From Achromobacter piechaudii NBRC 102461 (GTDB taxonomy: Bacteria; Pseudomonadota; Gammaproteobacteria; Burkholderiales; Burkholderiaceae_B): DNA of 64,000 bases. Below are positions 7,441-15,809 of the stretch, in pieces. The notes beneath the pieces are model-generated. The model had not been told where the DNA came from. It did no database searches and saw only the letters and a list, made by a program, of their open reading frames with translations. Every line of letters starts with the position of its first letter. Positions within the stretch are counted from its first letter, which is position 1. A program made the position numbers and the translations under genes. Location: NCBI RefSeq assembly GCF_001571245.1, contig NZ_BCTK01000007.1, forward strand, positions 124,001-188,000. The letters are read 5' to 3'.

Positions 7441-8064
7441 ATGGCTACCGTTGCCCCCCCTGCCCAGAAACGCGCCCGCGCTGGCCGGCCCCCCACGCTG
7501 GCGGCGCCGCGCGAACGCATTCTGGAAGAAGCCGCCAAGCTCTTCGCCCAAAGCGGTTATGACGGCAGCTCGGTCGCGGATCTGGCCGCCGCCATCGGCG
7601 TGTCCAAGGCCGCCATCTATCACTACTACACCACCAAGCAGGACATCTACGACGCCATCATCCTGGGCGTGTTGAACGGCCTGACCCAAAGCGTGGGTCA
7701 GGAAGTGGCCGCCGCCCAGGGCGCCGCCGCCCGCTTGCAGGCTTTCATGGTCGGCCACGCGCGCTATTTCGAACAGCACCATGCCGAATTCGTCACGATG
7801 CTGATCGGCTATTCCGGCATGGCGCTGCCCGAACGCGAAGACGCCGCCCGGCTGCGCGACGGCTATGAAAAGCGCCTGCGCGAAATCATCGCGCAGGGCG
7901 TCGAACAAGGCGTGTTCCGCTCGCTGGACGTGGCTGCAACGGGCCGCGCCGTGCTGTCCATGCTCAATTGGATGGTGCGCTGGTACAAGCCCGGTCAGGG
8001 CGACAGCGCCCAGGCCATCGCCGCTGGTTATTTCGATTTATTGGTCGGCGGCATGCGCGCCTGA
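7441..8064 (+). CDS. TetR-family transcriptional regulator
   Basis: A 207-residue TetR repressor. The N-terminal helix-turn-helix spans about residues 24-70, with GYDGSSVADLAAAIGVSKAA and the IYHYYTTKQDIYDAI block typical of regulators of fatty-acid or CoA-thioester catabolism. The C-terminal ligand domain is of the TetR_C_33/AcrR-like kind and probably senses an acyl-CoA. An upstream extension to 7369 is possible, but the ATG at 7441, with AAAGG eight bases upstream, fits the usual start. It is the first gene of a plus-strand run with the acyl-CoA dehydrogenase 48 bases downstream, and a strong palindrome covers its promoter. Confidence 0.88.
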   Translation: MATVAPPAQKRARAGRPPTLAAPRERILEEAAKLFAQSGYDGSSVADLAAAIGVSKAAIYHYYTTKQDIYDAIILGVLNGLTQSVGQEVAAAQGAAARLQAFMVGHARYFEQHHAEFVTMLIGYSGMALPEREDAARLRDGYEKRLREIIAQGVEQGVFRSLDVAATGRAVLSMLNWMVRWYKPGQGDSAQAIAAGYFDLLVGGMRA

Positions 8065-8112
8065 TGCGCCGCCGTCCGCAATCTGCCCTGCTTATTTTTT
8101 GAGACTCGCACC

Positions 8113-9261
8113 ATGGCCCTCGACACCGAAACCCTGAACCTGTTGCTGGACGCCGTGCACCGCTTCGTGCACGAACGCCTGATTCCCGCCGAAGATGAAC
8201 TGGCCACCAGCGGCCAGGTGCCACCCGACATCGTCAACGAAATGCGCGATCTGGGGCTGTTCGGCTTGTCCATTTCGCCGGACTTCGGCGGCTTGGGCCT
8301 GACGATGGAAGAGGAAGTGCGCGTGGTGTTCGAACTGGGCCAGACCTCGCCCGCGTTCCGTTCGCTGGCCGGCACCAACATCGGCATCGGCTCGCAGGCC
8401 ATCGTGTTGGCGGGCACGGACGAACAGCGCGCGCAGTATCTGCCCAAGCTGGCCAGCGGCGAGCTGATCGGCTCGTTCGCGCTGACCGAGCCGGACGCAG
8501 GCTCCGACGCCATGGCGCTGCGCCTGTCGGCCGAACGCGATGGCGACAGCTACGTGCTCAATGGCACCAAGCGCTACATCACCAACGCGCCCATCGCCGG
8601 CCTGTTCTCGGTCATGGCGCGCACCGCGCCCGAACGCCGCGCCAATTCCATTTCGTGCTTCCTGGTCGAAGCGGGCACGCCCGGCCTCATCATCGGCAAG
8701 CCCGACAAGAAGATGGGCCAGGCCGGCGCGTTGACCAGCGACGTGGTGTTCGACAACTGCCGCGTCCCGGCCAGCGCGTTGCTGGGCGGCGAAGAGGGCA
8801 ACGGCTTTCGCACCTCGATGCGCGTGCTGGACAAAGGCCGCCTGCATATCTCGGCGCTGTGCGTCGGCATTGCCGAGCGCCTGCTGTCCGACGCGGTCAA
8901 GTACGCGCTGGAGCGCAAGCAGTTTGGCCAGCCCATCGCCGAATTCCAGTTGATCCAGGCCATGATCGCCGACAGCCAGGCCGAGCTCTACGCGGCCCGC
9001 TGCATGGTGCTGGACGCCGCCCGCATGCGCGATCGCGGCGAGAACACGACCATGCAGGCCGCGTGCTGCAAGCTGTACTCGACCGAAATGGTGGGCCGCG
9101 TGGCCGACCGCGCCGTGCAGATCCATGGCGGCGCGGGCTACATGTCTGAATATGCCGTCGAACGCTTCTACCGCGACGTGCGCTTGTTCCGCATCTTTGA
9201 AGGCACCTCGCAGATCCAGCAGTTGGTGATCGCCCGCGAAACGATCAAGGCGCATTCCTGA
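8113..9261 (+). CDS. Acyl-CoA dehydrogenase
   Basis: A 382-residue FAD-dependent acyl-CoA dehydrogenase, which makes the alpha,beta-double bond and passes electrons to ETF. The three family domains are present: N-terminal helical, middle beta (FALTEPDAGSDAMALRLSAE, then YITNAPIAGLFSVMART) and C-terminal helical (QIHGGAGYMSEYAVERFYRD). The catalytic base is Glu363 in FRIFEGTSQIQ, the position of medium- and short-chain enzymes. It follows the TetR gene in the same direction. Substrate chain length or branching cannot be read from the sequence. With the CoA-transferase and 3-hydroxyacyl-CoA dehydrogenase downstream it forms most of a beta-oxidation-like route. Confidence 0.92.
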   Translation: MALDTETLNLLLDAVHRFVHERLIPAEDELATSGQVPPDIVNEMRDLGLFGLSISPDFGGLGLTMEEEVRVVFELGQTSPAFRSLAGTNIGIGSQAIVLAGTDEQRAQYLPKLASGELIGSFALTEPDAGSDAMALRLSAERDGDSYVLNGTKRYITNAPIAGLFSVMARTAPERRANSISCFLVEAGTPGLIIGKPDKKMGQAGALTSDVVFDNCRVPASALLGGEEGNGFRTSMRVLDKGRLHISALCVGIAERLLSDAVKYALERKQFGQPIAEFQLIQAMIADSQAELYAARCMVLDAARMRDRGENTTMQAACCKLYSTEMVGRVADRAVQIHGGAGYMSEYAVERFYRDVRLFRIFEGTSQIQQLVIARETIKAHS

Positions 9262-9406
9262 GCGTTTTTCGTTTGAAATCCGGCGAGAGTGTCCAAACAG
9301 CTAATATCCGGATTGACGAATGGTGCTGCGGGCGCGACCCTAACGGTCCGCGTCCGGGTATGACGCGCTGGCGGCCTGAACCGCCGGCATGACGGAATTC
9401 CAGTCT

Positions 9407-9428
9407 GGCTTGCGCATGGCCGCAAGCC
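9407..9428 (+). terminator. Possible weak terminator after the acyl-CoA dehydrogenase gene
   Basis: A perfect eight-pair stem GGCTTGCG/CGCAAGCC with the loop CATGGC is followed by GGACGTTTTC. The T-run is short and displaced, so this is at best a partial terminator or a processing site in the 204-base gap before the CoA-transferase gene. The same gap holds an ATCCGG ... CCGGAT pair near 9277-9314. Confidence 0.35.
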
Positions 9429-9465
9429 GGACGTTTTCATTTCTCATCTAGCGAAAAGACTACAG

Positions 9466-10695
9466 ATGTCGCAACGTCCTGCTCCCCTTACCGGCATACG
9501 CGTGCTGGATCTGACCCGCGTGCTGGCGGGCCCCTGGTGCACCCAGAACCTGGCCGATCTTGGCGCCGAGGTGATCAAGATCGAACGGCCCGGCTCGGGC
9601 GACGACACGCGCGCCTGGGGGCCTCCGTACCTGAAGGACGAAGCGGGCAACGACACCACCGAAGCCGCCTACTACCTGTCCGCCAACCGCAACAAGATGT
9701 CGGTGGCGCTGGACATCGCATCGCCGCGCGGCGCCGAGCTGGTGCGCGAACTGGCGCTGCAAAGCGACATCCTGGTCGAGAACTTCAAAGTGGGCGGCCT
9801 GAAGAAGTACGGGCTGGACTACGAAAGCCTCAAGGCCATCAACCCGCGCCTGATCTATTGTTCGATCACTGGCTTCGGCCAGACCGGCCCCTACGCCAGC
9901 CGCCCCGGCTATGACTTCATGATCCAGGGCATGGGCGGGCTGATGAGCATCACCGGCGAACGCGACGACCTGCCCGGCGGCGGTCCGCAAAAAGCCGGCG
10001 TGGCCGTGGCGGACCTGATGACCGGCATGTATTCCACCGTGGGCATCCTGGCCGCGCTGCTTGAGCGCGCCAACAGCGGCCTGGGCCAGCACATCGACAT
10101 GGCGCTGCTGGACTGCCAGGTCACCATGCTGGCCAATCAGAACCTGAACTTCATGACCTCCGGCGTCGCGCCTCAGCGCGCGGGCAACGCGCACCAGAAC
10201 CTGGTGCCCTACCAGGTGTTCGCCGCCGCCGATGGCCATTTGATCGTGGCCGTGGGCAACGACAGCCAGTTCCGCAACTATTGCGGCGCGATCGGGCTGC
10301 CGGAACTGTCCGCGGACCCGCGCTTTTCCACCAATCCGCAGCGCGTGAAAAACCGCGCCGAGCTGGTGCCGCTGTTGGCCGAACGCATGGCCACCGGCGC
10401 GCGTGATCACTGGCTGGCCGCGTTGGAAGGCGTGGGTGTGCCGGCCGGTCCCATCAATACGCTGGATCAGGTCTACGAAGATCCCCACGTGTTGGCGCGC
10501 GACATGAAGCGCGAGCTGCCGCATCCGGCCGCCGGCAAGGTGCCGATGGCGTCCAGCCCGCTGAAGTTCTCCGACAGCCCCGTTCAGTACCCCCGCCCGC
10601 CACCGATGCTGGGCGAGCACACCGCGCAGGTGCTGGCGGAAAAGCTCGGCTTGTCGACCGAGGAAATCCAGGCGCTGGCTCAAAGCCAGCCTTGA
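9466..10695 (+). CDS. CaiB/BaiF (class III) CoA-transferase family protein
   Basis: A 409-residue family III CoA-transferase, which moves CoA between carboxylic acids through an aspartyl intermediate. The start PLTGIRVLDLTRVLAGPWCT and the block ADLGAEVIKIERPGSGDDTR are diagnostic. The likely catalytic Asp is Asp216 in MALLDCQ, matching the formyl-CoA transferase nucleophile. It probably activates the substrate of the pathway encoded by the surrounding acyl-CoA dehydrogenase and 3-hydroxyacyl-CoA dehydrogenase genes, using a CoA donor such as succinyl-CoA. The acceptor is unknown. The ribosome site is weak. The next gene follows after 88 bases in the same direction. Confidence 0.9.
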   Translation: MSQRPAPLTGIRVLDLTRVLAGPWCTQNLADLGAEVIKIERPGSGDDTRAWGPPYLKDEAGNDTTEAAYYLSANRNKMSVALDIASPRGAELVRELALQSDILVENFKVGGLKKYGLDYESLKAINPRLIYCSITGFGQTGPYASRPGYDFMIQGMGGLMSITGERDDLPGGGPQKAGVAVADLMTGMYSTVGILAALLERANSGLGQHIDMALLDCQVTMLANQNLNFMTSGVAPQRAGNAHQNLVPYQVFAAADGHLIVAVGNDSQFRNYCGAIGLPELSADPRFSTNPQRVKNRAELVPLLAERMATGARDHWLAALEGVGVPAGPINTLDQVYEDPHVLARDMKRELPHPAAGKVPMASSPLKFSDSPVQYPRPPPMLGEHTAQVLAEKLGLSTEEIQALAQSQP

Positions 10696-10783
10696 ACGGC
10701 GCGGGCCGGCCACGCGCCGCCCGCTTGCCTTGCGCCATGCCGCGGCGCGCACCATTCATTCCAATACAGGCAGGAGAGAGTTG

Positions 10784-12307
10784 ATGACGGAGATTCAAAC
10801 CATCGGCGTCGTAGGCGCCGGGGCCATGGGGCGCGGCATTGCGCAGATCGCGGCGCAAGCCGGACTGCGCGTGCGCCTGTACGACACCAGCGCCGATGCG
10901 GTCGCTGCGGCGCGCGAATCCTTGCGCCAGACGTGGGACAAGCTGGCGCAAAAGGGCAAGCTGACCGCCGCCGATGCGCAGGCCGCGCTGGAGCGCGTGG
11001 AACCCGCCACTGCGCTGACCGACATGTCGGCCTGCCAGTTGGTGGTGGAAGCCATCGTCGAACGCCTGGACGTCAAGCGTGACCTGTTCGCCGCGCTGGA
11101 AGGCGTGGTCTCGGACGACTGCATCCTTGCGTCGAACACGTCCTCGCTGTCCATCACCGCCATTGCCGCCGCCTGCAAGCATCCGCGCCGCGTGGCCGGC
11201 TATCACTTCTTCAACCCCGTGGCGTTGATGAAGGTGGTCGAGGTGATCGACGGGTTGCGCAGCGCGCCCGAAGTGGGCGATGCGCTGGCCGAGCTGGCCC
11301 GCCGCATGGGCCACACGCCCGTGCGGGCCAAGGACATGCCGGGCTTCATCGTCAACCACGCTGGCCGTGGCATGAATACCGAAGGGCTGCGCGTGGCACA
11401 AGAGGCCGTCGCCAGCTTCGCCCAGGTCGATGCCGTGATGCGCGAGCAAGCCGGTTTCCGCATGGGTCCGTTCGAGCTGCTGGACCTGACCGCGCTGGAC
11501 GTGTCGCATCCGGTGATGGAATCCATCTACCGCCAGTTCTTCGACGAAGCGCGATTCCGTCCGTCGCCGATCACGACGGTGCGCCTGGCTGGTGGACTGA
11601 TCGGGCGCAAGGCCGGCGAAGGTTTCTACGTCTATGCCGATGGCCAGAAGCAAGTGCCCGCCGAACCCGCCGTGCCTGCGTTGCCCGAAGGCCTGAAGGT
11701 CTGGGTCAGCCCCAAGCACGGGGAAGGCTACGCGCGCGCCTCCGCGCTGGTGGAAAAACTGGGCGCCACGCTGGTCACGGGCTCCACGCCCGATGCGGAC
11801 GCGCTCATCATCGTCACGCCTTTTGGCGATGACGTGTCCACGACGGTGTCGGCCCAGGGCCTGAACGCCGGGCGCACGGTCGGTCTGGATGCGTTGTACG
11901 CGTTCGATGGCGCCAAGCGCCGCACCATCATGGTGTCGCCCGCCACCGAGGCGAAGTGGCGCGATGCGGCGCACGCGCTGCTGGCCGCCGATGGCGTGCC
12001 GGTGACGGTGATCGAGGATTCGCCGGGCTTCATCGCCCAACGCATCGTGGCGATGATCGTGAACATCGCCGCCGACATCGCACAGCAGCAGATCGCCACG
12101 CCGGAAGACATCGACAAGGCCGTGACGCTGGGCCTGGGTTATCCGGTGGGCCCGCTGTCGCTGGGCGACAAGCTCGGCGCCGACCGCATTCTGGAAATCC
12201 TGAAGAGCATGCAGCGCGTGACCGGCGACCCGCGTTATCGCCCCAGCCTCTGGCTGCAACGCCGCGTGCAACTGGGCATGTCGCTGTTGAAGTCATCGGC
12301 GGAATAA
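10784..12307 (+). CDS. 3-hydroxyacyl-CoA dehydrogenase (two C-terminal domains)
   Basis: A 507-residue NAD-dependent 3-hydroxyacyl-CoA dehydrogenase. The Rossmann motif IGVVGAGAMGRG is at residues 7-18 and the catalytic His is His141 in AGYHFFNP. Two 3HCDH C-terminal domains follow (DMPGFIVNHAGRGMNTEG, then DSPGFIAQRIVAMIVN), a long layout shared with PaaH/PaaC-like enzymes. The ATG at 10784 is chosen over an in-frame upstream start because AGGAGAG lies just before it. It completes the acyl-CoA operon and ends shortly before a strong bidirectional terminator. It would oxidise the hydroxyacyl-CoA made by a crotonase such as those at 4.6 and 5.5 kb. Confidence 0.93.
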   Translation: MTEIQTIGVVGAGAMGRGIAQIAAQAGLRVRLYDTSADAVAAARESLRQTWDKLAQKGKLTAADAQAALERVEPATALTDMSACQLVVEAIVERLDVKRDLFAALEGVVSDDCILASNTSSLSITAIAAACKHPRRVAGYHFFNPVALMKVVEVIDGLRSAPEVGDALAELARRMGHTPVRAKDMPGFIVNHAGRGMNTEGLRVAQEAVASFAQVDAVMREQAGFRMGPFELLDLTALDVSHPVMESIYRQFFDEARFRPSPITTVRLAGGLIGRKAGEGFYVYADGQKQVPAEPAVPALPEGLKVWVSPKHGEGYARASALVEKLGATLVTGSTPDADALIIVTPFGDDVSTTVSAQGLNAGRTVGLDALYAFDGAKRRTIMVSPATEAKWRDAAHALLAADGVPVTVIEDSPGFIAQRIVAMIVNIAADIAQQQIATPEDIDKAVTLGLGYPVGPLSLGDKLGADRILEILKSMQRVTGDPRYRPSLWLQRRVQLGMSLLKSSAE

Positions 12308-12386
12308 GCAGGGGCGCGCCACGCTTGAAGCGGCGTGGCGCGCGTCAACGCTTGCGGTGCGCCGCAGGAAATGTGTGATGCACGTA

Positions 12387-12421
12387 AAAAAGCCCCTTGA
12401 ATGATCTTCAAGGGGCTTTTT
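12387..12421. terminator. Bidirectional intrinsic terminator
   Basis: A perfect 15-pair stem, AAAAAGCCCCTTGAA at 12387-12401 and its complement at 12407-12421, has a five-base loop. It lies between converging genes (3-hydroxyacyl-CoA dehydrogenase and cytochrome c) and should stop both. Confidence 0.9.
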
Positions 12422-12443
12422 GCTGTTCGGCTGCGTGTGTTGC

Positions 12444-13367
12444 TTACTTGGCGTGGTCCACCATGTATTGGACGGCAGCGCGGATGTCGTCTTCCGAGGC
12501 ATTGGCGGCGCCGCCCTTGGGCGGCATCGGCGGCTTGCCTTGCATGGCGACCTTCACCATGGCGTCCATGCCGGTCTTGATGTAGGGCTCCCAGGCGGCC
12601 TTGTCGCCAAACTTCGGCGCATTGGCAACGCCCGTGGCGTGACAGGCGAAGCACACGCTCTTGTAGAGCTTTTCGCCTGCCGGATTGACGGCAGCGGCTT
12701 GCTGGGGTGCCGGGGCGGCAGCGGGGGCCTGTGCGGCGGGCGCAGAGGCGGCGGGCGCAGCGGCCGCAGCAGGAGCGGCTGCCGCAGGCGCGGCGGCGAC
12801 GGCTGGTGCAGCCGCAGCCGGTGCTGCATCTGCTTCCTTCTTGGCGCCTTCTTCGGCGGGAGCAGCCGGTTCGGGCAGCGATGCGCCCGACTTGTTGGCC
12901 ATATAGACCACGGCGCGCGCGACTTCGTAGTCGGACAGCGTCGGGTTGCCACCCTTGGCGGGCATGCCGCCCTTGCCGTGCAGGGCCACGTTCAGCATGG
13001 TGTCGTAGCCGGACTTGATGAACGGCGCCCAGGCGGCGTTGTCGCCCATCTTGGGAGCGCCGGCCACGCCAGCGGTGTGACAGGCCGTACAGACCGCGGC
13101 GAAGACTTGTTCACCCGTCTTGAAAACCTTGGGGGCGTTGGCGTCGACAAGCTCAAACCCCGCGACCGGCGCAATGCGCTTGGTGACCGCTTCAGAAGAC
13201 AGGGAATCCGAGCCGGCTCCGGTCTTGTTGCCGGAGACCACCATGTTCACCAGGAGAATGATGATGGCGATGGGGATCACGAAAGACAGGACGATCGTGA
13301 CGACCAGTTGCTTGGGGGTCTTGATGGGGGAGGAGTGCTCTTCTATGTGTTCCTGCTCGTTGCTCAT
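12444..13367 (-). CDS. Membrane-anchored dihaem c-type cytochrome (cytochrome c5-like)
   Basis: A 307-residue protein with an N-terminal uncleaved anchor (about residues 20-43) and two cytochrome c domains facing the periplasm. Haem motifs are CTACH (93-97) and CFACH (239-243), each followed by a GAPKMGD or NAPKFGD block and a MPxKGG methionine ligand motif. The domains are joined by a long alanine/proline linker. The two domains look like an internal duplication. It probably moves electrons between the bc1 complex and a terminal oxidase. The start is the ATG at 13367 (AGGA eight bases upstream) rather than the TTG two codons earlier. A strong terminator lies 22 bases beyond the stop. Confidence 0.92.
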   Translation of the reverse strand: MSNEQEHIEEHSSPIKTPKQLVVTIVLSFVIPIAIIILLVNMVVSGNKTGAGSDSLSSEAVTKRIAPVAGFELVDANAPKVFKTGEQVFAAVCTACHTAGVAGAPKMGDNAAWAPFIKSGYDTMLNVALHGKGGMPAKGGNPTLSDYEVARAVVYMANKSGASLPEPAAPAEEGAKKEADAAPAAAAPAVAAAPAAAAPAAAAAPAASAPAAQAPAAAPAPQQAAAVNPAGEKLYKSVCFACHATGVANAPKFGDKAAWEPYIKTGMDAMVKVAMQGKPPMPPKGGAANASEDDIRAAVQYMVDHAK

Positions 13368-13598
13368 GACCAAATCCTGCTAACGGGTGGGGCGCCTGGC
13401 GGCGGCAACAGAAAATCAGTAACTGCACAAATCGGCGGACAGATCGCGCATCCGCCTGCAAGCAAACGCTGGATTATATAACGGTGTCAGGGACACACGT
13501 CCAACGCATGTGACCGGGTTTTCGATGAGATTGGCGGAAGATTTGAGCCACTTCATGCAGGCTATCGAAAACTAGGTACAATGTCGCCTCCTTGCGCT

Positions 13599-13673
13599 GC
13601 GCCCGTAGTTCAATGGATAGAATGAGAGTTTCCGAAGCTCTTGATACAGGTTCGATTCCTGTCGGGCGCACCA
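13599..13673 (+). tRNA. tRNA-Arg, anticodon CCG
   Basis: A 75-base cloverleaf with CCA encoded. The acceptor arm pairs GCGCCCG (13599-13605) with CGGGCGC (13663-13669), with discriminator A. The anticodon stem AGAGT/GCTCT flanks the loop TTCCGAA, giving CCG, which reads CGG codons for arginine. The T-arm is the usual GGTTCGATTCC. No duplicated 3' end or integrase gene is seen nearby. Confidence 0.95.
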
Positions 13674-13875
13674 TCTTGTGCATGGTCAAGCAACGTCGTT
13701 CGACTGATTACCGCTTTGACTCATCGCCGCAGTACCAACTCTCCGTCCGCTTCAAACTCCCGCGCTTCAAACCCCGCCTGTCTTCATCGCTGAGTTGCGA
13801 CCATTGGTATTGACTGCTGCTGCGTCATTGCCGTGCTTGCAGTGCTCATACGCTTGTTGTGAAAAGTCGACATCG

Positions 13876-13940
13876 TTCAAAACCCTGCATGAGACTGGCT
13901 TTATCGGCGGAACTTACCGCCGTCACGAACAGGGTTTGAA
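13876..13940. other. Two-level inverted repeat (long stem with GC-rich apical hairpin)
   Basis: The outer arms TTCAAAACCCTG (13876-13887) and CAGGGTTTGAA (13930-13940) pair over 11 bases with one bulged A. Inside, CGGCGG (13905-13910) and CCGCCG (13917-13922) close on the six-base loop AACTTA. The whole would fold as a 65-base extended hairpin if transcribed. It lies about 200 bases beyond tRNA-Arg. It could be a small RNA or the remains of an element end; there is no direct evidence for either. Confidence 0.4.
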
Positions 13941-14001
13941 GTCGTTGCTCTGATCAGCGCAGACCAGAAACAGGCACGGCCGGCAGTCGCCGGCGCGTGT
14001 C

Positions 14002-14030
14002 AAAAAAATTGCGGCAAACTTGACCGCAAT
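14002..14030 (-). terminator. Intrinsic terminator, minus strand
   Basis: ATTGCGG (14008-14014) and CCGCAAT (14024-14030) form a seven-pair stem. Read on the minus strand, the stem is followed at once by seven or more T residues (complement of the A-run at 14002-14008), a classical terminator. It most likely ends the transcript of the hypothetical gene at 14155..14400. Confidence 0.7.
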
Positions 14031-14154
14031 ATTTTCCATACGCCCTTCGATAACCCTGGGAGATGTGCTGAAACGATAGCGGGAAATAAATAACCCGCAG
14101 GTCAGAAACTCACGATCCGCCCCGTTCATCGAAGGGACGCCAAACACCAGACCC

Positions 14155-14400
14155 TTAATCGTCCAGCGAAGGCACCGTGCCGATCTGGGTCAGGATGCGT
14201 GGCGATTCCATGTCGCCGGTTTCTTTATCGATCCACACTTCATAAGCGGCTACGCCGGCGAATTTGGAGGCCATCGAATTGGCGATTCGGATGGCGCCGA
14301 ATTCGCTGCTGGCCGGACGGATTTCCCCGGGCGCCACGCCGTTGGCGGCGGCGCGATAGGGAACAACGATGTACTGAACGAGATGAGCGGCTTCTGACAC
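14155..14400 (-). CDS. Hypothetical protein (81 aa)
   Basis: I do not recognise the family. The GTG at 14400 has GGGAGA six to eleven bases upstream and yields an 81-residue soluble protein beginning with a Met-SEAAHLVQYIVVPYRAA start and ending IGTVPSLDD. A longer frame to 14490 exists but its extra residues look random. The middle (IANSMASKFAGVAAYEVWID) and a C-terminal GDMESPRI block look like a compact folded domain without cysteines or membrane segments. It is divergent from the gentisate dioxygenase gene (198-base gap) and ends before a good minus-strand terminator. Confidence 0.6.
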   Translation of the reverse strand: MSEAAHLVQYIVVPYRAAANGVAPGEIRPASSEFGAIRIANSMASKFAGVAAYEVWIDKETGDMESPRILTQIGTVPSLDD

Positions 14401-14598
14401 AGGATTCTCCCTGGACGACAGTTTTTTGGGCGAGCGAAATGTATCACGTCGCACTGTGTTTTTGTACAGTATTTCAGCGCCCAGCACCAACTAATTTTCA
14501 CGCGGCGGGAAAACCCCTAGCGTTCGCGCATTGCCGCCGATTCGTCGCGCCTCTATTATTTTCGAAAATCTTCACGGTTTTATAAAAAGAGGCAAGGG

Positions 14599-15723
14599 AT
14601 GGAAGCGAACCGGTACGACGCTTATCGCGAGAACACCGCTGGCCGCGCCAATGTGGCGGACTCGCCCGAGCGCATCGCCTACTACCAGGAGCTCGCGCGA
14701 CTGGAAACCGGCGCCTTGTGGACCGTGGCAAACAAGATCGAACCCTGGGCGCCGCGTTCGGCCTCGGTGCCGGTGGTGTGGCGCTATCAGGACCTGCGCG
14801 CGCATGTGCTGCGTTCCGCCGAATTGGTGTCGCCCGAAGAAGCGGGCAGGCGCGTCATCTACCTGAACAATCCCGGCCGGCGCGACGTTGCAGCCGCCGT
14901 GGGCTGGCTGTACTCCGGCTTGCAGGTGATGCAGCCGGGCGAACTGGCGTCGGCCCACAAGCATTCGCATTCCGCGCTGCGCTTCATCATGGAAGGGCGG
15001 GGCGCCTACACAGTGGTGGACGGCCACAAGATGACGCTGGGCGCGAACGATTTCGTGCTGACGCCTAACGGCACCTGGCATGAACATGGCGTGGCCGAAG
15101 ACGGCACCACCTGCATCTGGCAGGACGGGCTGGATATTCCGCTGGTCAACGCGCTGGAAGCGGGCTTTTACGCCGTGCATCCCGACCTGAATCAGACCGT
15201 GACTTATCCGGTGGACGACACCAGCGCCGCCTGGGGCAACGCGGCCTTGCGCCCGCAGGTGTCGGGCTGGACCAAACCCTATTCGCCGCTCTTCAAGTAC
15301 GAATGGGAGCCCACCTACGACGCCTTGCGACGCTACGCGCGCACCACCGCCGGCAGTCCCTTTGACGGCATCTTGCTGGACTACGTGAATCCCGCAACGG
15401 GCGGGCCGGTCATGCCGACCATCGGCGCCAGCATGCAGTTGCTGCGCCCCGGCGAACACACCAAGGCCCATCGCCACACGGGCAGCTTCATCTACCAGGT
15501 GGCCAAGGGCAGCGGCTTTTCCATCATCGACGGCAAGCGCTACGACTGGACCGAACGCGACATTTTCTGCGTGCCCTCCTGGGCCATCCACGAGCACGCC
15601 AACCTGTCCGACAACGACGATGCCTGCCTGTTCTGTTTCAACGACCTGCCCGTGATGCGTGCGCTGGGGCTTTACCGCGAAGAAGCGGTCAAGGAAAACG
15701 ACGGCCATCAAGTGCTGATCTAG
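14599..15723 (+). CDS. Gentisate 1,2-dioxygenase family protein (bicupin)
   Basis: A 374-residue bicupin of the gentisate/1-hydroxy-2-naphthoate/salicylate 1,2-dioxygenase family, which uses Fe(II) to cleave the ring of gentisate to maleylpyruvate. The N-terminal cupin holds the metal site: His120 and His122 in AHKHSHSALRF and His161 in TWHEHG. A second cupin (KAHRHTGSFIYQVAKGSG) follows in the C-terminal half. The length fits the family. The next gene encodes a fumarylacetoacetate-hydrolase-fold protein, as expected for this route, but no maleylpyruvate isomerase is seen. Relatives accept salicylate or substituted salicylates, so gentisate is the likely but unproven substrate. Confidence 0.9.
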   Translation: MEANRYDAYRENTAGRANVADSPERIAYYQELARLETGALWTVANKIEPWAPRSASVPVVWRYQDLRAHVLRSAELVSPEEAGRRVIYLNNPGRRDVAAAVGWLYSGLQVMQPGELASAHKHSHSALRFIMEGRGAYTVVDGHKMTLGANDFVLTPNGTWHEHGVAEDGTTCIWQDGLDIPLVNALEAGFYAVHPDLNQTVTYPVDDTSAAWGNAALRPQVSGWTKPYSPLFKYEWEPTYDALRRYARTTAGSPFDGILLDYVNPATGGPVMPTIGASMQLLRPGEHTKAHRHTGSFIYQVAKGSGFSIIDGKRYDWTERDIFCVPSWAIHEHANLSDNDDACLFCFNDLPVMRALGLYREEAVKENDGHQVLI

Positions 15724-15809
15724 CGTCGCGCCACCCCTTCATCATTTTTTCCACCGCGCGGGCGCTGTCCGCGTGTTGACTCAATGCGTCCTGAATCTAT
15801 GGAGTTCCT

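Larger units (their letters stand above)
13674..14154. other. Lower-GC gene-free stretch after tRNA-Arg
   Basis: I see no supportable gene in this 480-base stretch, which by eye is clearly less GC-rich than its surroundings. Short open frames exist on both strands (for example minus 13923-14147), but they lack the codon bias of the window and are crossed by structured sequence. It does hold a two-level inverted repeat (13876-13940) and an intrinsic terminator (14002-14030), listed separately. It may be a remnant of a former insertion beside the tRNA or an unannotated RNA gene. Confidence 0.4.

Noticed and set aside
13599..13673. tRNA-Arg as an attachment site of an integrated element
   Set aside because: No integrase gene and no second copy of the tRNA 3' end was seen in the window, and the genes that follow have normal composition.
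13923..14147. Minus-strand open frame of 74 codons after tRNA-Arg
   Set aside because: It has no ribosome site or codon bias, and it runs through both an intrinsic terminator and the arm of an inverted repeat.
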